14,055 nucleotides of DNA from Thiotrichales bacterium (GTDB taxonomy: Bacteria; Pseudomonadota; Gammaproteobacteria; JAAZVR01), in assembly GCA_018623305.1 (NCBI GenBank), contig JAAZVR010000016.1, positions 1-14,055 on the forward strand, written 5' to 3'. Shown one piece after another: positions 6,586 to 13,756 of this stretch. A program made the translations under genes and the position numbers. Position 1 is the first letter of the stretch. The number at the start of each line of letters is the position of its first letter. The notes beneath the pieces are model-generated. The model made no database searches. It was not told the origin of the DNA and worked only from the letters and a program-made list of their open reading frames with translations.

Positions 6586-7605
6586 GTGCGCTACCCGTTG
6601 GCTTTGTTGGTTGTCAGTTTAAGCACGTTAGGCTTAAGTGGTTGCCAAGAGCGTGACTACTTAAAATTCGCTCCGATTGTTGAAACCACTTTATCGCAAG
6701 CGGGTTACGGGCATATTGCGCAAGTCTCTCGTCAAGTGCGGACTTTTTACCAGCAAGTGAAGGCCTTCGAAAAAGCCGTCGCTTTGGTTTGGGGTGAGAA
6801 AAACGTTCGTCAGCCGACTAAAGACCACTTTGTCCGTTATACCGAAGGCTATCATTCTCGCGCGGAAGTGGACTTTCGCGGCGGTATGATGGAAGTCTCC
6901 ACGGTCGATACCAAAGAGCACCTGAAAAAAGCGATTGTGCAGACTTTGTTGACGCCAGAAGATCCAAAAGGCATTGATTTATATTCCGATAAGCCGATTC
7001 CTTATTCGTCTAAGCCGTTTTTGTATGGGCAGATTAAAGACCAAGATGGTCAGTCGATTAGATCTGAATGGCGCGCAGGGCGTTTTGCCGATTATCTGAT
7101 TGATAATAAGGCGAAATACACCAATAAAGACGGTAAAGCGCGTTGGGTGGTGATGGCGATTATGGAAACGGAAAGCTCGTTTAATCCCTATGCGGTGAGT
7201 TCGTCACCTGCATTCGGTTTGATGCAGACTGTACCGAAAACGGCGGGGCGCGATGCGTATCAATTGATTCACAAGCGTTCTGGGCAGCCGTCGCAAGATT
7301 ACTTATTCGACCCGAATAAAAACATTCGTATGGGTACGGCGTATTTGCATATTTTAGACCGTCGGTATTTAGCAGGCGTCAAGCATCCGCAGTCGCGAGA
7401 GTATGCGGTGATTTCGGGGTATAACGGCGGCGCAGAAAATGTGTTGAAACTCTTCGGAAAAGACCGACAATACGCATTGAACCAAATAAATAAACTCACG
7501 CCTGTACAGTTATATGCGAAATTAAATACGCAGCATCCGTGGGAAGAAACGCGTCGTTATATTGAAAAAGTGACGCGCGCGAAAAAGAATTACATGAATT
7601 TATAA
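6586..7605 (+). CDS. mltC: Membrane-bound lytic murein transglycosylase C (MltC)
   Basis: 339 residues from the GTG at 6586; an ATG at 6577 would add three residues but overlaps the Shine-Dalgarno. With the GTG start the N-terminus is MRYPLALLVVSLSTLGLSGC, a clean lipoprotein signal with lipidated Cys20, so the mature enzyme is probably anchored in the outer membrane. Residues of about 25-180 match the MltC N-terminal domain, including HLKKAIVQTLLTPEDPKGID. The SLT catalytic domain follows: ETESSFNPYAVS carries the catalytic Glu (residue 196), then GLMQTVPKTAGRD, then YNGGAENVL. It cleaves the glycan strand of peptidoglycan, leaving 1,6-anhydro-MurNAc ends. The gene is transcribed away from metH and is followed after 12 bases by a small gene of unknown role in the same operon. 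Assignment to MltC rather than EmtA or Slt rests on the N-terminal domain. Confidence 0.93.
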   Translation: MRYPLALLVVSLSTLGLSGCQERDYLKFAPIVETTLSQAGYGHIAQVSRQVRTFYQQVKAFEKAVALVWGEKNVRQPTKDHFVRYTEGYHSRAEVDFRGGMMEVSTVDTKEHLKKAIVQTLLTPEDPKGIDLYSDKPIPYSSKPFLYGQIKDQDGQSIRSEWRAGRFADYLIDNKAKYTNKDGKARWVVMAIMETESSFNPYAVSSSPAFGLMQTVPKTAGRDAYQLIHKRSGQPSQDYLFDPNKNIRMGTAYLHILDRRYLAGVKHPQSREYAVISGYNGGAENVLKLFGKDRQYALNQINKLTPVQLYAKLNTQHPWEETRRYIEKVTRAKKNYMNL

Positions 7606-7617
7606 AAGGACATTTCG

Positions 7618-7908
7618 ATGATTGAACAAGCTCAAGATTTATATGATTTGATTAATAAAGTTGCCGATGCAGATGAAACATTGCGCGCAGAACAAATGCC
7701 AAATGGCGCGATTGCGTTGCATTATCAAACCAAAAAATTGGTATTTATGTTGGCTCGTATGGATGAAGAATTGCGCGTAGGCCATGCGTATTTTGCGCCG
7801 TTCCAAAAAAATCCAGACTGGATGGATGATTTATTTGCTGATGCGTTTAATGAAGAGTATGTAGATACTTTGGTTGAAGAGCATTTAAAAGCGGAATCGT
7901 CGTTTTAA
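7618..7908 (+). CDS. Hypothetical acidic protein, 96 residues
   Basis: I do not recognise this family. The start ATG has AAAAGGA at 7604-7610, overlapping the mltC stop codon and spaced 7 bases, so it is well translated and coupled to mltC. The protein is soluble, with no signal peptide or membrane helix. The N-terminal part looks helical (AQDLYDLINKVADADETLRA), a middle part looks like beta strands (GAIALHYQTKKLVFMLARMD), and the C-terminal third is strongly acidic (many Asp and Glu from residue 67 on). There are no cysteines, and no catalytic motif is evident. The last four bases overlap the stop codon of greB on the other strand. Base composition and codon use look like the neighbours, so recent transfer is unlikely. 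Linkage to mltC does not by itself imply a cell wall role. Confidence 0.8.
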   Translation: MIEQAQDLYDLINKVADADETLRAEQMPNGAIALHYQTKKLVFMLARMDEELRVGHAYFAPFQKNPDWMDDLFADAFNEEYVDTLVEEHLKAESSF

Positions 7909-8381
7909 GTTTCATAGCGAATATTGATTACGTACCACTCTTTCTCGCCGCTGGGTAAACGTACGATGATTTCATCATCGACTTGTTTGCCCAAACAGGC
8001 GCGTGCCATCGGTGAGTCAACCGAAATGTAATTGGTGGCGCCGTCATAGATTTCTTCAGGTCCGACGATGCGGAAGTTCATCGGATTTCCATCGATGTCT
8101 TCTAATTCCACCCAAGCACCGAAATAGATTTTGCCCGCTTGATCGGGGTGATAAGCAACGACTTTAATATCATCCAAGGTTTTGCGCAAATAACGCACTC
8201 GGCGGTCGATTTCTCGCAGTTTTTTCTTGTTGTATTGGTAGTCAGCGTTTTCTGAACGATCGCCTAAGCTCGCGGCCCATTGAACGATTTTAGTGGTTTC
8301 AGGGCGATCAACTTTCCATAGGCGATCGAGTTCGTCTTTGAGTTTTTTATAGCCTTCTGGCGTGATGACTTTGGTTTTCAT
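7905..8381 (-). CDS. greB: Transcript cleavage factor GreB
   Basis: 158 residues, the full GreB length. The N-terminal coiled coil (about 1-75) carries the family tip motif WAASLGDRSENADYQYNKKK, with Asp41 and Glu44 as the acidic residues that reach into the RNA polymerase secondary channel and hold the catalytic Mg2+. The C-terminal domain has FGAWVELED, FRIVGPEEI and the conserved VDSPMARACLGK. Length and DRRVRYLRK point to GreB rather than GreA. It rescues backtracked polymerase by stimulating transcript cleavage. The start MKT matches the family, yet no Shine-Dalgarno precedes it (CGCCCC instead), and a -10 box TAAAAT ends exactly 6 bases upstream, suggesting a leaderless mRNA. The 3' end overlaps the stop of the 96-residue gene by 4 bases. 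Confidence 0.96.
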   Translation of the reverse strand: MKTKVITPEGYKKLKDELDRLWKVDRPETTKIVQWAASLGDRSENADYQYNKKKLREIDRRVRYLRKTLDDIKVVAYHPDQAGKIYFGAWVELEDIDGNPMNFRIVGPEEIYDGATNYISVDSPMARACLGKQVDDEIIVRLPSGEKEWYVINIRYET

Positions 8382-8400
8382 GGGGCGATTTTACTATAAT
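8371..8400 (+). promoter_or_regulatory. Predicted ttcA promoter, leaderless configuration
   Basis: TTGGTT (8371-8376) and a perfect TATAAT (8395-8400) are 18 bases apart. The -10 ends exactly 6 bases before the ATG at 8407, so the start is predicted at the A of the ATG. The -35 lies within the first codons of greB. The two opposite -10 boxes are separated by a single base (8394). Confidence 0.5.
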
Positions 8401-8415
8401 GCTCGCATGAGTGAA
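8388..8415 (-). promoter_or_regulatory. Predicted greB promoter, leaderless configuration
   Basis: On the minus strand TTCACT (8415-8410) and TAAAAT (8393-8388) are 16 bases apart. The -10 ends 6 bases before the greB ATG, so transcription is predicted to start at or next to the A of the start codon. The -35 lies inside codons 2-3 of ttcA. Confidence 0.5.
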
Positions 8416-9159
8416 GTGATTGATTATACGGCGCTTAAAGCGCCAAAATCCCTATTAAAACTGGTCGGTCAGGCCTTGGTGAAACATGAGATGATCCAAG
8501 ACGGCGACCGCGTGTTATTGGGTGTGTCGGGCGGCAAGGATTCGTTGACTTTGTTGCATGTTTTAAAGCATTTTCAGCGCCACGCGCCTGTAAAATTTGA
8601 ACTGGCTGCGATTACCGTGGATCCTCAAGTACCGGGTTTTGAACCGAAAAAATTGCAGGCCTACATGGATGCGATGGAGATTCCTTGGTTCTTTGAGTCG
8701 CAGCCGATTATGGATAACGCAAAAGGCCATATGTCGGGGGATTCTTATTGCAGTTGGTGTGCGCGGATGAAGCGCGGCATTATGTACACGACCTGTCGTC
8801 GAGAAGGTTATAACGTCTTGGCCTTGGCGCAGCATTTGGATGATTTGGCGGAGAGCTTTTTGATGTCGGCGTTTTATAACGGCCAGCTGCGCACCATGAA
8901 AGCCAACTATTGGAATGATGATAAAGACATTCGTGTGATTCGCCCGTTAATCGAGGTTCGTGAAAATCAAACGCGTGATTTTGCCGAAAGCTCTGGCCTA
9001 CCGATTATTCCCGATAATTGCCCTGCGTGTTTCACCATGCCGACGGAGCGCCAACATATGAAAGAATTGTTGTTGGGCGAAGCGAAGCGCAATAAGAATC
9101 TATATAAAAGTTTGTTTAAGGCGATGGAGCCTTTGATTTCGGATCGAAACGACGGATGA
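8407..9159 (+). CDS. ttcA: TtcA-family tRNA-thiolating PP-loop ATPase
   Basis: 250 residues from the ATG at 8407; the frame continues upstream to 8362 but would overlap greB. The PP-loop GVSGGKDSLTLL (residues 39-50) binds ATP. Cys115-x-x-Cys118 (CSWC) and Cys205-x-x-Cys208 (CPAC) sit where TtcA enzymes bind their [4Fe-4S] cluster, and AQHLDDLAES corresponds to the TtcA segment HHRDD. TtcA proteins put sulfur on cytidine 32 of certain tRNAs in the cytosol. The N-terminal part KSLLKLVGQALVKHEMIQDGDR aligns with the TtcA start, which supports the chosen ATG. No Shine-Dalgarno is visible. The stop overlaps the next gene by ATGA, so translation is coupled. The HxDD variation leaves open a TtcA paralogue with another target; the family is sure, the orthology likely. 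Confidence 0.82.
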   Translation: MSEVIDYTALKAPKSLLKLVGQALVKHEMIQDGDRVLLGVSGGKDSLTLLHVLKHFQRHAPVKFELAAITVDPQVPGFEPKKLQAYMDAMEIPWFFESQPIMDNAKGHMSGDSYCSWCARMKRGIMYTTCRREGYNVLALAQHLDDLAESFLMSAFYNGQLRTMKANYWNDDKDIRVIRPLIEVRENQTRDFAESSGLPIIPDNCPACFTMPTERQHMKELLLGEAKRNKNLYKSLFKAMEPLISDRNDG

Positions 9160-10031
9160 AAGAATTTCTGGCTGTTGCCTTGTTGAAAACCACTGCTTAT
9201 TTACCTTTGCCTGTTTTGCATGGTTTGGGTGTGTTGGTTGGACGTTTGGTGTCATTCAGTTCGCCGAAGTTGCGTCGAATTACGCGAAAAAATATCGAAG
9301 CGTGTTTCCCGTATACCGATGAAACGGGCGTAAAGCAAGCGAGTCGAGCCGCCTTTGATGAACTTGGTAAAGTGACGCTGGAAATGGGCTGGATGTGGGG
9401 TGCCAATGCGCGTCGTCAGAAAACAGCGGTTAAATTCGTCGAAAATGAACAGCTTTTTAAAGATGCATTGGATTCGGGCAAGGGTGTTTTGATTTTGGCT
9501 CCTCACCTGGGTGCATGGGAAATGATTGGGTCTTATTTGGCATGGCACGATAAACCTGTGACCAGTATGTATCGCCCAGCAAGAATGCAAAAAGTTGATG
9601 CTTTAATTCATGCAGGGCGCTGCGCCTTTGGTCAGAATCTAGTACCAACGGATGGCAAAGGCGTGATGCAAGTGATGAAGGCCTTGAAAAAAGGCGGCAT
9701 CAGCGGAATTTTGCCTGACCAAGACCCGAAAGACAGCGGTGTGATGGCACCGTTTTTTGGCATTCCAACCAATACAATGACGCTGGTGCCGAAGCTGGCG
9801 CAAAAATTGGATATCGAGATTTTGTTTGCTTTCGCGGAACGCTTGCCATGGGGAAGAGGCTACAAGATACACTTCATCAAAGCCTCAGATGAAATTCGCA
9901 GCGATGATACGCTGATTGCGGCGAAGGCCTTAAACCAAGGTGTGGAGCAATGCGTTGAGATTGCTCCAAGTCAATATCAGTGGTCGTATAAACGATTCAA
10001 ACGCACGCCGAACTTCAATTACAACGATTGA
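9156..10031 (+). CDS. LpxL/HtrB-family lipid A acyltransferase
   Basis: 291 residues, close to the usual 300-310. The N-terminal hydrophobic stretch (about 4-35) probably anchors it to the inner membrane. The catalytic HX4E motif is clear as APHLGAWEMIG (His117 and Glu122). Further family elements are SMYRPARMQKVDALI, GILPDQDPKDSGVMAPFFG and the C-terminal QYQWSYKRFKRTP. These enzymes add a secondary acyl chain (lauroyl or myristoyl type) to lipid A on the cytosolic face. LpxL, LpxM and LpxP cannot be told apart from the sequence alone. It overlaps the ttcA stop by 4 bases (ATGA) and has no promoter of its own, so its level depends on ttcA transcription. It converges with trkH with only 11 bases between stops and no clear terminator. 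Confidence 0.9.
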   Translation: MKEFLAVALLKTTAYLPLPVLHGLGVLVGRLVSFSSPKLRRITRKNIEACFPYTDETGVKQASRAAFDELGKVTLEMGWMWGANARRQKTAVKFVENEQLFKDALDSGKGVLILAPHLGAWEMIGSYLAWHDKPVTSMYRPARMQKVDALIHAGRCAFGQNLVPTDGKGVMQVMKALKKGGISGILPDQDPKDSGVMAPFFGIPTNTMTLVPKLAQKLDIEILFAFAERLPWGRGYKIHFIKASDEIRSDDTLIAAKALNQGVEQCVEIAPSQYQWSYKRFKRTPNFNYND

Positions 10032-10042
10032 AGTTTCAGTGT

Positions 10043-11503
10043 TTAAGCACGCCAGAAAGCGCGTGTAAATAGCACCAATAGAGTAAAGATTTCCAATCGA
10101 CCCAATAGCATTGCAAAGACTAAAATCCATTTAGCGGTATCGCTGATATCGCCATAATGAGACGCCACCTCACCCAAGCCTGGGCCAAGGTTATTCATAC
10201 ATGCGGCAACGGCTGAGAAGGCTGTTGTTTGATCCAGTCCTGTTAACATTAATGCAAGCAAAGTCATGGTGAAGGTTGCAACATACAAAGCGAAGAAGCC
10301 CCAAACGGCTGTGAGTACCGGCTCTGGCGTTGCTTTTTTGCCGAGTTTGACCGGGATGATGGCCTGAGGGTGTAATAGGCGGGTGATTTCACGCAGGCCT
10401 TGTTTGTATAGCAGCAGGAAGCGAATGACTTTCATACCACCGCCCGTCGATCCTGCACAGGCACCAATGAAACTGACGAAAATCAGTAGGGTCGGCAAAA
10501 AACCTGGCCATTCAGAAAAATTCGTTGTGGCAAACCCCGTTGTAGTACCGATAGAAATCGTTTGGAAAGCCGCATATCGAAGTGCTTCCAAAGGTTCATC
10601 ATAGATGCTGTTGGTGTACAAAAACAGAGTTGCAACCACCATCACTGTTCCCAAAATGGTAATGTACATTTTGAATTCAGGATCGTTGAAATACATCATC
10701 GGTGTGCGCATATCCATCATACGCCATGCTGTGAAATGCAATGCAAAGTTTACCCCAGCAATCAGCATGAAGACCATGGCAACAATCTCAATCCATACAT
10801 CGTCAAAGTAACCAATACTGGCATCATGTGTTGAGAATCCGCCGATGGCGATCGTGGAAAAGCTGTGTGTAATGGCATCAAACCAATCCATTCCTGCAAG
10901 CCAATAAGCACCCGCACACGCAATGGTCAGTGTCATGTAAATATACCAAAGAGCTTTGGCCGTTTCGGAAATGCGAGGCGCCAATTTGGCATCTTTCATG
11001 GGACCTGGGGTTTCTGCTTTGTACAGCTGCATGCCTCCAATGCCGAGCATGGGTAGAATGGCAACTGCAAGAACGATGATGCCCATTCCGCCCATCCATT
11101 GAAGTTGTTGACGGTAAAAAAGGATTGCCTTCGGTAAGTCATCAATGCCAGTTAAGACAGTCGCGCCGGTTGTTGTGAGTCCTGAGAATGATTCAAATAC
11201 CGCGTCAGGAATACTGAGATGAGGATTGGTTCCAAGGATAAAAGGCAAAGCCCCTACGAAGCCTAATACTGTCCAAAATAAAACCACGATTAAGAAGCCA
11301 TCTTTAGTGCGAGGTTCGGTAATGTGGTTGCGAGTCGCCCCCCAAAGTAAAGCACCCGATAAAAGCGTAATCACCAAAGCACTAAAGAAAGCAACAAAAG
11401 CGCCATCTGAATAAATCAGAGAAACCGCGATAGGGGGCAAAAGAGAGGTGCTAAATACGACCAGTAAGATACCTAAAATTCGAAGGATAACAGGTAATTG
11501 CAC
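10043..11503 (-). CDS. trkH: Trk potassium uptake channel TrkH
   Basis: 486 residues with GTG as start codon; GGTGGAG at 11517-11511, within the end of trkA, is the ribosome binding site. It is a polytopic inner-membrane protein with four selectivity-filter-like loops: LTTTGATVL (109-117), TIAIGGFSTHD (217-226), GTTTGFATTNF (319-329) and NNLGPGLG (437-444). The gating segment AGSTGGGMKVIRFLLL (about 350-365) is also typical. TrkH conducts K+ and is gated by the cytosolic ring of TrkA, whose gene is 2 bases upstream, so the two are coupled in stoichiometry. No transcription terminator follows: the next gene on the opposite strand ends 11 bases away. TrkG or KtrB-type channels are less likely, given the length and the TrkA with two RCK units. 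Confidence 0.95.
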   Translation of the reverse strand: MQLPVILRILGILLVVFSTSLLPPIAVSLIYSDGAFVAFFSALVITLLSGALLWGATRNHITEPRTKDGFLIVVLFWTVLGFVGALPFILGTNPHLSIPDAVFESFSGLTTTGATVLTGIDDLPKAILFYRQQLQWMGGMGIIVLAVAILPMLGIGGMQLYKAETPGPMKDAKLAPRISETAKALWYIYMTLTIACAGAYWLAGMDWFDAITHSFSTIAIGGFSTHDASIGYFDDVWIEIVAMVFMLIAGVNFALHFTAWRMMDMRTPMMYFNDPEFKMYITILGTVMVVATLFLYTNSIYDEPLEALRYAAFQTISIGTTTGFATTNFSEWPGFLPTLLIFVSFIGACAGSTGGGMKVIRFLLLYKQGLREITRLLHPQAIIPVKLGKKATPEPVLTAVWGFFALYVATFTMTLLALMLTGLDQTTAFSAVAACMNNLGPGLGEVASHYGDISDTAKWILVFAMLLGRLEIFTLLVLFTRAFWRA

Positions 11504-11505
11504 GC

Positions 11506-12882
11506 TTAAACTCCACCGAACAATTTTTCTATATATGGGATTTGAGATTTATCACTGAAGAATAAAACGACATGATCATTGTCATGAATCACCGTATCGT
11601 GGTGAACGATAATGACTTCCTCATCACGTAATACAGCGCCTATAGTGACCCCAATCGGTAAAGGTAACTCAGCGACCATTCTGTCAACAACCTGTGAATC
11701 TCGAGCCTCTCCATGAACCACCAATTCCATGACTTCTGCCGCGCCTCGGCGCAATGAATAGGCCGCTTCAGTGTCGCCCTCTCGTGCATAAGCCAACACA
11801 CCGGAAATAGTGATTTGTTCGGGAGATATGGCGATATCAATGGCATCATTCTGCACCAAATCCACATAAGTGGTTTTGTTAACGATACTCATGACTTTTC
11901 GTGCGCCGTGCTTTTTCGCCAACATCGAAGAAATTAAGTTCGCTTCATCTGAGTTGGTCAAAGCTAGGAAGACATCAACATCCTGAATGCCTTCTTGTTT
12001 CAATAATTCTTGGTCGGTTGCATCCCCGTGAAGCACCAATGTATCGTCTAGATATTCTGAAATTTCACGCGCGCGTTTTTCACCATGCTCAATCAGCTTA
12101 ACCGAACATTTTAATTCCAACTCTTTAGCGAGTCGGTAACCAATATTACCGCCACCGGCAATCATCACTCGTTTGTAGGCTTTGTCTAATCGACGCAACT
12201 CGCCCATTACCATTTTGATGTTTTCTTTTTCTGCTAGGAAAAAGACTTCATCGCCCACTTCAATAATCGTGGAGCCTTCAGGGGCGATGGATTGACCATT
12301 ACGGAAAATGGCAACGATTCGAGTTTCGGCATTGTTGGGAAGATGTGATTTTAAATCGCGAATTTCATGTCCTACGAGAGGGCCGCCATAAAAGGCTTTG
12401 ACAGCCACTAAGCGCAATTTACCATCTGCGAAGTCCATAACTTGCAAAGCCCCTGGGTGTTCCAGAAGGCGCAATATGTAGTCTGTTACCAATTTATCTG
12501 GACTGATAAAGACATCAATTACTTTTTCCTTGGCACTGTTGGTGCGGAAGATGTGTTCTGATTCAAGGTATTCATGTGAACGAATGCGTGCGATTTTGGT
12601 TTTGTTTTTGAATAATTTATGCGCGACCTGTAAAGCGAGAATGTTCACTTCATCACTTTTTGTTACGGCAATGACTAAGTCTGCGTCTTTACCACCGGCT
12701 TGTTCAATAATTTGTGGATAAGAAGCCAAACCTTGAACGGTTCGTAAGTCAAATTTGTCTTGCAACGGACGCAGTTGATCATCAGAAATATCGACGATGG
12801 TGACGTTGTTTTCATCTTCTTGGCTAAAATTTGCCGCCAAAGTTGAGCCGACTTGTCCGGCTCCCAAAATCAAAATATTCAC
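11506..12882 (-). CDS. trkA: Trk potassium uptake regulatory protein TrkA
   Basis: 458 residues, the usual length for TrkA with two tandem RCK units. The first Rossmann fold opens with MNILILGAGQVGSTLA (GxGxxG at 7-12) and has Asp31 after strand 2. The second opens with RVMIAGGGNIGYRLA (243-248), with Glu265 at the matching place. Each is followed by a RCK_C subdomain. TrkA binds NAD(H) or nucleotides at the membrane and gates TrkH. The start codon is GTG; a purine-rich AGAAGAG lies about 11 bases upstream, a somewhat long spacing. The gap to the regulator gene upstream is 16 bases, so it belongs to one operon with the two-component genes. Both trk genes start with GTG, which may hold down their translation. 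Confidence 0.96.
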   Translation of the reverse strand: MNILILGAGQVGSTLAANFSQEDENNVTIVDISDDQLRPLQDKFDLRTVQGLASYPQIIEQAGGKDADLVIAVTKSDEVNILALQVAHKLFKNKTKIARIRSHEYLESEHIFRTNSAKEKVIDVFISPDKLVTDYILRLLEHPGALQVMDFADGKLRLVAVKAFYGGPLVGHEIRDLKSHLPNNAETRIVAIFRNGQSIAPEGSTIIEVGDEVFFLAEKENIKMVMGELRRLDKAYKRVMIAGGGNIGYRLAKELELKCSVKLIEHGEKRAREISEYLDDTLVLHGDATDQELLKQEGIQDVDVFLALTNSDEANLISSMLAKKHGARKVMSIVNKTTYVDLVQNDAIDIAISPEQITISGVLAYAREGDTEAAYSLRRGAAEVMELVVHGEARDSQVVDRMVAELPLPIGVTIGAVLRDEEVIIVHHDTVIHDNDHVVLFFSDKSQIPYIEKLFGGV

Positions 12883-12898
12883 GCGGGTATTCGCTCTT

Positions 12899-13756
12899 CT
12901 AAATTTGTTTGTGGTCGATGCCTAGGGCTTTCAGTTTACGGTATAAATAAGTGCGTTCAACTTCGGCTTGTTGTGCTGTGTCGCTGACATTTCCGTTGTT
13001 GGATTTTAGCAAATCTTCAAGGTATTGCTTCTCAAACAACTCTCGAGCAGGCTTAAGCGGTAGGTTCATGAGCGCTTTTAATTCACTGCCATCGTTTTCA
13101 GCGCCGCGCTGAAGTGTTAAATGGGACACTTCATCCAAGCCAATCTCTGGTGCGCCATCACGGGTTAATAATTCATGAACCAAATTTTTGAGTTCCAATA
13201 CATTTCCTGGCCAATGATATTGGCGCAAGTGATTTTGTGCAGCAATGGAAAATTTTCGGTAATGCAGTTTCTCACGTTGAACAAACACATCCACATAGTA
13301 ATTCAGCAATTCAATGATGACATCAGGTTGTTGATTGAGTGATTGAACTTGTATGCCTTTGAGCTGAGCGTTTTCCGCCGACAGCAATTGTGATTTCAAT
13401 GCGTGCTCAACGGTAATGAGCAATTTCGCCATTGACAATGGTTTCTCTAAAAAATCATAAGCGCCATAGCGTGTCGCCTCAACCGCCGTCTCAATATTGC
13501 CATGCCCTGACATCATTATCACGGGCATGTGTTGAATATGGCCTTGTTCGTTCCATTCTTTCAATAGAGAAATGCCATCGACATCGGGCATCCAGACATC
13601 CATCAAAATCAGATCAGGCTCAAGCGAGTCTAGCATTTGACGGGCTTCTTGTCCGTTATGGGCGGTGTGAACGTCATAACCTTCGTCTTCTAAAATGTCT
13701 TTGACAAGGAAACAAATGTCGATTTCATCATCGACGACCAGTATGTTTTTGCTCAT
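12899..13756 (-). CDS. NtrX-like response regulator lacking the AAA+ ATPase core
   Basis: 285 residues from the ATG at 13756 (MSKNILVVDDE), overlapping the kinase stop by ATGA. The receiver domain (1-121) is intact: acidic pocket Asp9 and Asp10, phospho-acceptor Asp53 in LMDVWMPD, Ser83 and Lys105. After a short linker (122-143), residues of about 144-215 match only the C-terminal lid of a sigma-54 activator domain (FSIAAQNHLRQYHWPGNVLEL). The Walker A, GAFTGA and Walker B segments are absent, and in the GNVREL sensor II motif the Arg is Leu187. A Fis-type HTH closes the protein (236-280). Typical NtrX is about 450 residues. The protein should bind DNA under phosphorylation control but cannot hydrolyse ATP or open a sigma-54 promoter. 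The genes on both sides are tightly packed, so no missing piece lies nearby. Targets are unknown; trkAH is a candidate by position. Confidence 0.88.
   Translation of the reverse strand: MSKNILVVDDEIDICFLVKDILEDEGYDVHTAHNGQEARQMLDSLEPDLILMDVWMPDVDGISLLKEWNEQGHIQHMPVIMMSGHGNIETAVEATRYGAYDFLEKPLSMAKLLITVEHALKSQLLSAENAQLKGIQVQSLNQQPDVIIELLNYYVDVFVQREKLHYRKFSIAAQNHLRQYHWPGNVLELKNLVHELLTRDGAPEIGLDEVSHLTLQRGAENDGSELKALMNLPLKPARELFEKQYLEDLLKSNNGNVSDTAQQAEVERTYLYRKLKALGIDHKQI

Noticed and set aside
8362..8406. Longer N-terminus for ttcA (starts near 8362 or 8380)
   Set aside because: These starts would lie inside greB without a ribosome binding site, and the extra residues do not resemble TtcA proteins.
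10032..10075. Terminator between the acyltransferase gene and trkH
   Set aside because: Only a CACGC/GCGTG partial stem with an 8-base loop and no T-run is visible, inside the trkH 3' end, so it was not called.
12899..13756. Frameshift or pseudogene as the reason for the missing AAA+ core of the NtrX-like gene
   Set aside because: One uninterrupted frame runs from the receiver into the lid and the HTH, with start and stop tightly packed against the neighbours. No ATPase motif fragment is visible in other frames nearby.
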